Assembly (NCBI RefSeq): GCF_947631635.1
Contig: NZ_CANRMB010000034.1
Span: forward strand, 1 to 39,661
Reading direction: 5' to 3'
From: an uncultured Dysosmobacter sp.
GTDB lineage: Bacteria > Bacillota > Clostridia > Oscillospirales > Oscillospiraceae
Length of the DNA: 39,661 nucleotides
Position 1 is the stretch's first letter, and each line of letters opens with the position of its first letter. This document shows, one piece after another, positions 34,817 through 39,661 of the stretch. Under the pieces are notes generated by a model. The model did not search any database. It worked only from the letters and a program-made list of their open reading frames with translations, and had not been told where the DNA came from. Made by a program: the position numbers and the translations under genes.

Positions 34817-35800
34817 ATGGAAAACCACACCCATTTTTTAAAGCTGCTGGACTTCACCCCCGCTGAGATCCAGCAGTTCCTGGACACCGCCGCCGATTTA
34901 AAGGCCAAGAAGAAGGCGGGCATCCCCCACCGCTATCTGGAGGGCAGGAATGTGGCCCTCATCTTTGAAAAGACCTCCACCCGCACCCGCTGCGCCTTTG
35001 AGGTGGCGGCCCAGGACCTGGGTATGGGCAGCACCTACTTAGGCCCCACCGGCAGTCAGATCGGCGTGAAGGAGTCCATCGCGGACACCGCCCGGGTGCT
35101 GGGAAGGATGTTCGACGGCATCGAGTACCGGGGCTTTGGACAGGAACTGGTGGAGGAGCTGGCCAAGTACGCCGGGGTGCCCGTGTTCAACGGATTGACC
35201 AACGAGTTCCACCCCACCCAGATCCTGGCGGATTTTTTGACCATCCAGGAGCACTTCGGCAAGCTGGCGGGGGTGAAGCTGGTGTATCTGGGCGACGCCC
35301 GGTACAACATGGGCAACAGTCTGATGGTGGGCTGCGCCAAGATGGGCATGCACTTCGTGGCCTGCGCCCCCAAGGCCTACATGCCGGAGCAGAGCCTCAT
35401 CGACACCTGCCGGGCCATCGCCGCCGAGACCGGCGCGGTGCTGGAATTCATGGAGGACCCCATGGCCGCCACCCAAAACGCCGACGTGCTGTACACCGAC
35501 GTGTGGGTCTCCATGGGCGAGCCGGAGGCCGTCTGGGCCCAGCGCATCCAGGCCCTTGCCCCCTATCAGGTGACAAAGGCCCTGATGGACAACGCCGGTC
35601 CCCAGTGCCGGTTCATGCACTGCCTGCCCGCCTACCACGACCACAAGACCAAGGTGGGCCGGGAGATGGGCGAGAAGTTCGGCCGGGACGCCATGGAGGT
35701 CACCGACGAGGTGTTCGAGAGCGAACAGTCCATCGTCTTTGACGAGGCGGAGAACCGGATGCACACCATCAAGGCCGTCATGTACGAGCTGATGAAGTGA
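34817..35800 (+). CDS. argF: Ornithine carbamoyltransferase
   Basis: A 327-residue enzyme forming citrulline from ornithine and carbamoyl phosphate. STRTR (residues 54-58) binds carbamoyl phosphate; [10 protein letters not shown] and HCLPA (268-272) are the other catalytic blocks. The anabolic role is inferred from the arg cluster; arginine-deiminase genes are absent. ATG 34817 is preferred over ATG 34799 because GAGAGG lies six bases before it, though the longer form is possible. The gene closes the cluster at a strong terminator, and its leader holds the 19-bp array. Confidence 0.96.
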   Translation: MENHTHFLKLLDFTPAEIQQFLDTAADLKAKKKAGIPHRYLEGRNVALIFEKTSTRTRCAFEVAAQDLGMGSTYLGPTGSQIGVKESIADTARVLGRMFDGIEYRGFGQELVEELAKYAGVPVFNGLTNEFHPTQILADFLTIQEHFGKLAGVKLVYLGDARYNMGNSLMVGCAKMGMHFVACAPKAYMPEQSLIDTCRAIAAETGAVLEFMEDPMAATQNADVLYTDVWVSMGEPEAVWAQRIQALAPYQVTKALMDNAGPQCRFMHCLPAYHDHKTKVGREMGEKFGRDAMEVTDEVFESEQSIVFDEAENRMHTIKAVMYELMK

Positions 35801-35815
35801 GATCCAGATAAAAAG

Positions 35816-35855
35816 AGTCAGGCCCCTGCGGACATCCGCGGGGGCCTGACTTTCT
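35816..35855 (+). terminator. Terminator of the arg cluster
   Basis: AGTCAGGCCCC(T)GCGG pairs with CCGC(G)GGGGCCTGACT across loop ACAT, followed by TTTCT. Confidence 0.9.
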
Positions 35856-35957
35856 GTTGGCATTCGGGAGACTCCATCCAGTGGGGCAGCGCCTGGGGCG
35901 GCAGGGACAGCCCTGCGGGATGGTTTTCAGCGCAGGGGAGGGAACAGAGCGGTTTCC

Positions 35958-36164
35958 TCATTCCGCATCAGGGACATATTGGATGATGCCGGTCACATCG
36001 CAGTCCAGAATAAAGCAGAGGGTGTCCAGGGTCTTTAGGGTGATGGTCTTGCCCTGCTTCATGCGGTAGAGGATGTTGGCGGAGAAGCCCTGCTTGTAGA
36101 TCAGCTGGTATTCCGTAACGCCTTTTTCACGCAGGGTCCTATAAAATGGTTCGTAAGAGATCAT
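35958..36164 (-). CDS. Small XRE-type helix-turn-helix protein
   Basis: A 68-residue Cro/CI-like DNA-binding protein: TEYQLIYKQGFSANILYRMK spans helices 2 and 3 (about residues 17-36), and TLKTLDTLCFILDCDVTGII is the typical dimer end. ATG 36164 is chosen because AAGAGG lies eight bases before it; a GTG three codons upstream (36173) is inside that site. It is divergent from an eight-codon stub at 36265. The perfect palindrome at 36195-36226 between them is its probable operator. It may be the remnant of a regulator-target pair whose target was lost. Confidence 0.85.
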   Translation of the reverse strand: MISYEPFYRTLREKGVTEYQLIYKQGFSANILYRMKQGKTITLKTLDTLCFILDCDVTGIIQYVPDAE

Positions 36165-36194
36165 GTCTGTCACCTCTTGCTAACCGTATCATCT

Positions 36195-36232
36195 CTCAAT
36201 ATATTGACTATAACCAATATATTGAGCATAAT
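36195..36232 (+). promoter_or_regulatory. 12-bp inverted repeat operator with overlapping promoter
   Basis: CTCAATATATTG (36195-36206) and CAATATATTGAG (36215-36226) are perfectly inverted, eight bases apart. A plus-strand promoter TTGACT (36204-36209), 17 bp, CATAAT (36227-36232) lies across it and reads towards the stub at 36265. Confidence 0.8.
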
Positions 36233-36264
36233 GATAAATTATTTCAGATGGAGGACATAAGAGC

Positions 36265-36291
36265 ATGAACAGGATCCTGCGGCCTACGTGA
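36265..36291 (+). pseudogene. Eight-codon stub MNRILRPT, probable truncated gene
   Basis: A good promoter, an operator and GGAGGA (36250-36255) lead to ATG 36265, yet the frame stops after eight codons. The stub overlaps the tail of the convergent gene at 36284. The simplest reading is that the regulated gene was deleted and only its first codons remain; a functional leader peptide is possible. Confidence 0.5.
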
Positions 36292-37570
36292 CCGGGTCGC
36301 CGGGGGTCCAGGGGGACAGGCGGGGGAAGCTGACGGGATAGATCTCAAAGGTCCCCTTTTCGTCGGCGCCGTGGATGTCCAGAATGGTCCAGGTGGTGGT
36401 GTCGTGGTCGTCCGTGACGCGGACGGCGGTCACCACGGTGTCCCCGGGGGCCAGGTCATAGCCGGTCTGGTAGTCCACGAAGTTGGTCATGTCCGTATAG
36501 CCCGCCTGCTGGAACAGCGGCACCGCCTCCAGCACCGGGATGACCTGCTCAGGCACCGTCTCCCGGTTGCGGTACAGGCACAGGTCCACCGCCGTGGGGG
36601 AAAGCGTCAGGGGATAGGCGGGGTTGCTGCTCTGCGCGATGTACAGATTCAGGCCGGTCAGGCTGACATGCCTGCTGGTTTTGGACCAGGTGACGCCTAT
36701 GGAGCCGTCCACCGCCAGCTGGAAGCACTCGGGCAGGCAGTCGTACAGCGTCTCCAGGCTCCCGGTGCGGCTGGCGCCGCCATCCGTCAGGGCCACGGAG
36801 AGCTGGATGGACGAGTCCATGGGCACCGTGAAGCCCTCGGCGGTGAAAGCGCCGCCGCTGCCTGCCGCCTCCGCCGTGAACTGCCGCCCGTCGGACAGCG
36901 TGGCGGTGAACAGGGCGGTGGTGGTGTCCGTCCACTCCTTGGGAAAGGCGGCGGCGGACAGGGTGACCGTCTCGGCCCTGAGGTCAAAATCCGTCACAGC
37001 GACCTGTGAATTGGCCAGTATACTGTTATTTTCCTCTAATATAATACTCATTTGGCCGGTGAGAGAGCTGATCTGACTGTTGACGGAGCTGGTGATACTG
37101 CCGATGGACTGCTGCAAGCCGGTATAGCGGTCATCCAGCTGACTGACCCGGTGGCTCAGTCCGGCCAGCAGCGCCAGCATGACGCCGCACAGGGCGAACA
37201 GGATGCGGACGTCCCACTTTCCCCAGGGGGACCGCCTTCGCTCCGGCTGGGCGGCCAGATAGCGGTCCGTGATCTCCTGTACCATCCGAAGCTGGGCCTC
37301 TGTCAGCTCGCCGTCCTCCTTTGCGGCACCCTCCTCCGGGGCGCTCTCCGGCGTCTGCTCCGGCTCCACCCCCAGCAGCTGCCCGATGGACACGCCGAAG
37401 AGGCGGCTCATGGCGATGAGATTTTCCAGCTCCGGAATGGCGGCGTCCGCCTCCCATTTGCTGACCGCCTGCCGGGAGACGTTCAGCTGCTCCCCCAGGG
37501 CCTCCTGGGAAAGCCCCGCGGCCCTGCGGCCCTCCTGGATGCGCCGGCCCAGGGTGTTTTGTTCATGCAT
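36284..37570 (-). CDS. XRE-HTH membrane protein with extracytoplasmic domain
   Basis: A 428-residue protein with an unusual layout. An N-terminal Cro/CI helix-turn-helix (about residues 5-60: AGLSQEALGEQLNVSRQAVS) is followed by an acidic linker, one membrane helix (about 125-145, ILFALCGVMLALLAG), a short coiled-coil rich in Q/S/I and a C-terminal beta-rich part of about 240 residues. This suggests a membrane-bound regulator that couples an outside signal to DNA binding. ATG 37570 follows AGAAGGAGGCGGCGCT. The promoter must lie in or beyond hairpin repeat copy C, which begins 30 bases upstream. Confidence 0.78.
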   Translation of the reverse strand: MHEQNTLGRRIQEGRRAAGLSQEALGEQLNVSRQAVSKWEADAAIPELENLIAMSRLFGVSIGQLLGVEPEQTPESAPEEGAAKEDGELTEAQLRMVQEITDRYLAAQPERRRSPWGKWDVRILFALCGVMLALLAGLSHRVSQLDDRYTGLQQSIGSITSSVNSQISSLTGQMSIILEENNSILANSQVAVTDFDLRAETVTLSAAAFPKEWTDTTTALFTATLSDGRQFTAEAAGSGGAFTAEGFTVPMDSSIQLSVALTDGGASRTGSLETLYDCLPECFQLAVDGSIGVTWSKTSRHVSLTGLNLYIAQSSNPAYPLTLSPTAVDLCLYRNRETVPEQVIPVLEAVPLFQQAGYTDMTNFVDYQTGYDLAPGDTVVTAVRVTDDHDTTTWTILDIHGADEKGTFEIYPVSFPRLSPWTPGDPVT

Positions 37571-37600
37571 AGCGCCGCCTCCTTCTGCCTGTATGGTATG

Positions 37601-37738
37601 GTCAATTACTGCGCGCAAAGCACGCGGCAATTGACTATGCAATCTCAATCAAGGCCGCATCCCGCGGCCTGTCACAGCGCACATGCGCTGTGACACTTGA
37701 AAAGCCGATCGACCATGTTTCAAGTGATTTGATGATAA
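37601..37738 (+). repeat. Six-hairpin repeat, copy C (first stems missing)
   Basis: Begins GTCAATTACTGCGCGC and ends GATTTGATGATAA. It retains CTGCGCGC/GC.CGCGG, AGGCCGC/GCGGCCT, TGTCACAGCGC/GCGCTGTGACA and the final CACTTGAAA/TTTCAAGTG stem, but lacks the first two stems of copies A and B. It lies upstream of the XRE membrane protein and between it and malQ. 37739-37859 shows nothing further. Confidence 0.87.
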
Positions 37739-37859
37739 CAGGGTGGGCGGCCTCCGGCAACCATGTGTGGGTTTCCTTTTGTCAACCGGCGGTTGCGGCC
37801 CTGTATTTCCAAGCCCTTGCGCCCAGCATACCACAAACGGGGCGGAAAGAAAAGCGCCC

Positions 37860-37888
37860 TTGACAGCGGGGCCGGGATTCCATAAAAT
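37860..37888 (+). promoter_or_regulatory. malQ promoter, TTGACA-17-TAAAAT
   Basis: TTGACA at 37860-37865 and TAAAAT at 37883-37888 with a 17-bp spacer, followed by AGAGGAGCG before the start. Confidence 0.8.
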
Positions 37889-37926
37889 AAAACAGAAGTT
37901 TCTATAAAGAGGAGCGAGTCAGTTTG

Positions 37927-39399
37927 ATGAAACGTTCATCCGGCATCCTGCTGCCGGTCTTTTCCCTGCCGGGACGGTACGGCATCGGCTCCCTGGGCCG
38001 GGAGGCCCGGGCCTTTGCGGATTTCCTCCACAGCGCGGGCCAGAGCTGGTGGCAGATCCTGCCCGTGGGCCCCACCGGGGCGGGGGACTCCCCCTACACC
38101 AGCGTGTCCACCTTCGCGGGCAACCCGCTGTTCATCGACCTGGAGCAGCTGGCGGCGGACGGCCTGCTGGACCGGGCGGACCTGGACGCGGCGGCAGTGC
38201 CTGAAACCGCGAGCATCGACTACGCCGCCCTGTGCCGGAGCCGGGAGCCTCTGCTCCGCAAGGCCTTCTCCCGCCTGAGCGGGGAGCGGGCCCAGGCGGT
38301 GCGGGACTTTACAGAGCGGAATCCCTGGCTGCGGGAATACGCTCTGTATCGGGCGATCAAGACCCATTTCGACGATCGGGCCTGGTTCGACTGGCCGGAC
38401 GAGGCCCTGCGCAGCCATGACCCCGCCGCCGTGGAGCACTGGCGGGTGGCGCTGGCGGAGGATGCGGCCTTCCACGCCGCCGTCCAGTACTGGTTCTTCA
38501 CCCAGTGGGAGGCGCTGAAAAAATACGTCAACGGCCTGGGCATCCGGATCATCGGGGACCTGCCCATCTACGTCTCCCTGGACTCCGCCGACGTGTGGAG
38601 CGAGCGGAAGGAATTCCTGCTGGACAGTGCGGGACGGCCCTCCAAGGTGGCGGGGGTGCCGCCGGACTACTTCTCTGAGGACGGCCAGCTGTGGGGAAAC
38701 CCGCTGTACGACTGGGCGGCCATGAAGCGGGACGGCTTCGGCTGGTGGATCAGAAGGGTGGAGGGCGCCTCCAAATTGTTCGACGCCATCCGCATCGACC
38801 ACTTCCGGGGCCTGGAGAGCTACTGGGCCGTTCCGGCGGGGTCCGAGACCGCCAGGACCGGCCGGTGGGAGAAGGGGCCGGGCATGGACCTGCTGGGCGT
38901 GCTGACCGGCTGGTTCCCCCAGATCACCTACATCGCGGAGGACCTGGGGCTTCTCACCGACGCGGTCCACGACCTGCGGAACGCCTCCGGCCTGCCGGGG
39001 ATGAAGGTGCTGGAGTTCGCCTTCTCCGGACCGGACAACGCCTATCTGCCCCACAATTATACGCCCCGCTGCATCTGCTACACCGGCACCCACGACAACG
39101 ACACCGCCGTGGGCTGGTACACCCATGCCGGCGAGGCGGAGCGGGCCTTTGTAAAGCAGTATCTGGGCGCGGCGGACGCGGAGAGCGCCCGGACGGCCCT
39201 GCTGCGGTGCGGCCAGGGGAGCGTGGCGGAGCTGTTCGTGGCCCAGATGCAGGACTACCTGGGCCTGGGCAGCGAGGCACGCATCAACGTCCCCGGCGTG
39301 GGAACGGGCAACTGGCGCTGGCGGCTGCTGCCGGGACAGGTCACGGAGGCGCTGGCCAAGGAGATCCGGGAGATGACCCATACCTTCGGGCGGTGCTGA
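37927..39399 (+). CDS. malQ: 4-alpha-glucanotransferase (amylomaltase, GH77)
   Basis: A 490-residue cytoplasmic enzyme that transfers alpha-1,4-glucan segments between maltodextrins in glycogen or maltose use. The N-terminal SSGILLPVFSLPGRYGIGSLG and SPYTSVSTFAGNPLFIDLE are GH77 hallmarks. The catalytic residues are visible: nucleophile Asp291 in IRIDHFRG, acid/base Glu338 in IAEDLG and Asp390 in GTHDND. The length is normal for bacterial MalQ. ATG 37927 is taken rather than the preceding TTG. It has its own promoter and terminator, with no maltose transporter or phosphorylase nearby. Confidence 0.96.
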   Translation: MKRSSGILLPVFSLPGRYGIGSLGREARAFADFLHSAGQSWWQILPVGPTGAGDSPYTSVSTFAGNPLFIDLEQLAADGLLDRADLDAAAVPETASIDYAALCRSREPLLRKAFSRLSGERAQAVRDFTERNPWLREYALYRAIKTHFDDRAWFDWPDEALRSHDPAAVEHWRVALAEDAAFHAAVQYWFFTQWEALKKYVNGLGIRIIGDLPIYVSLDSADVWSERKEFLLDSAGRPSKVAGVPPDYFSEDGQLWGNPLYDWAAMKRDGFGWWIRRVEGASKLFDAIRIDHFRGLESYWAVPAGSETARTGRWEKGPGMDLLGVLTGWFPQITYIAEDLGLLTDAVHDLRNASGLPGMKVLEFAFSGPDNAYLPHNYTPRCICYTGTHDNDTAVGWYTHAGEAERAFVKQYLGAADAESARTALLRCGQGSVAELFVAQMQDYLGLGSEARINVPGVGTGNWRWRLLPGQVTEALAKEIREMTHTFGRC

Positions 39400-39466
39400 G
39401 CGAGCGGCCCTTCCCCACAGGGGAGACGGCACACCGGATCTTTCAATGGACCTTGCTGTGAGCGGG

Positions 39467-39498
39467 ACGGCAGGCGCGAAAGTGCCTGCCGTTCTTTT
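39467..39498 (+). terminator. Terminator of malQ
   Basis: ACGGCAGGC (39467-39475) pairs with GCCTGCCGT (39484-39492), followed by TCTTTT. Confidence 0.9.
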
Positions 39499-39585
39499 AG
39501 CGCTTCCCCGGATTTCAGGACCGCCCGCTCCGGGTCCGCGGAGCTGCCGGACCGCCGGGGCGGAGGAAAAAAGAGGCGGAAGAAT

Positions 39586-39661
39586 GGGAGTGTCCAAAAT
39601 AAAGATTTGATGATATAATAAGGGATATGAGGAAACAGACAAAAGAGGCATGGAAGAAATG
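39586..39661 (+). mobile_element. End of an insertion sequence, right copy
   Basis: 39586-39659 is the exact inverse of bases 1-74. It opens GGGAGTGTCCAAAATAAAG. ATG 39627 begins MRKQTKEAWKK, the same truncated transposase-like start as on the left, pointing out of the window. Confidence 0.7.

Overview
The window is high-GC, densely coded DNA from a low-G+C-phylum (Firmicutes/Bacillota) organism. It carries a GerA/SpoVAF-type spore germination gene, strong AGGAGG-type ribosome sites, a Gram-positive-style Pst-PhoU-PhoPR locus and a type-2 ArgC. Together with the GC-rich codon use this suggests a spore-forming gut clostridium of the Oscillospiraceae (Flavonifractor/Lawsonibacter/Intestinimonas-like). 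The genus is inference. The first 74 bases and bases 39586-39659 are perfect inverted copies of each other. Both look like the start of the same insertion-sequence transposase running out of the window, so the window is probably a contig broken at IS copies.

Layout. 1-1200: IS end, then an AT-rich, apparently acquired pair (small membrane protein plus XRE regulator) under a consensus promoter with a palindromic operator. 1.3-3.5 kb: DUF1624 membrane acyltransferase-like protein and a divergent dicarboxylate symporter. 3.5-10.9 kb: a phosphate regulon, pstSCAB-phoU-HD protein-phoP-phoR, preceded by PhoP-box-like direct repeats. 11-13.7 kb: a hydroxypyruvate-isomerase-like enzyme and a SpoVAF-like germination protein. 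14.8-17.7 kb: ferredoxin, a Fe-S protein, a Crp/Fnr regulator and a FliB-like N-methylase. 17.7-18.6 kb: a candidate structured RNA (possibly raiA-type) and a 220-bp tandem repeat. 18.7-19.6 kb: an AT-rich methyltransferase with a possible leader peptide. 20-24.3 kb: gapA and a divergent LacI regulator with palindromic operators, then fumC. 24.4-27.4 kb: an ECF sigma factor, a membrane anti-sigma-like protein and a secreted DUF4367-like protein. 27.7-35.8 kb: arginine biosynthesis argG-argC-argJ-argB-argD-argF. 36-39.4 kb: two XRE-type proteins and malQ.

The most unusual aspect is the density of non-coding repeats between these ordinary genes. There are at least five families. (1) A ~160-bp terminal-inverted-repeat element occurs once. 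(2) A second MITE-like element has two inverted copies, one of them interrupted by (3). (3) A chain-of-six-hairpins repeat has three copies and compensatory base changes in its stems. (4) A ~1-kb element with ~140-bp terminal inverted repeats and internal tandem units has two inverted copies 17 kb apart, one of them sitting between argJ and argB. (5) A 220-bp tandem unit contains five hairpins. A 19-bp tandem array next to a hexamer array also separates argD from argF. None of these carries a believable protein gene, and all may depend on enzymes encoded elsewhere.

Functionally, the pst/pho block is a self-contained phosphate uptake and sensing unit. The arg block takes glutamate through the acetylated cycle to citrulline, with argG adding aspartate; argH is not in the window. 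gapA, fumC and malQ are central carbon genes. GapA and the LacI regulator are divergent and share an intergenic region with two different palindromes.
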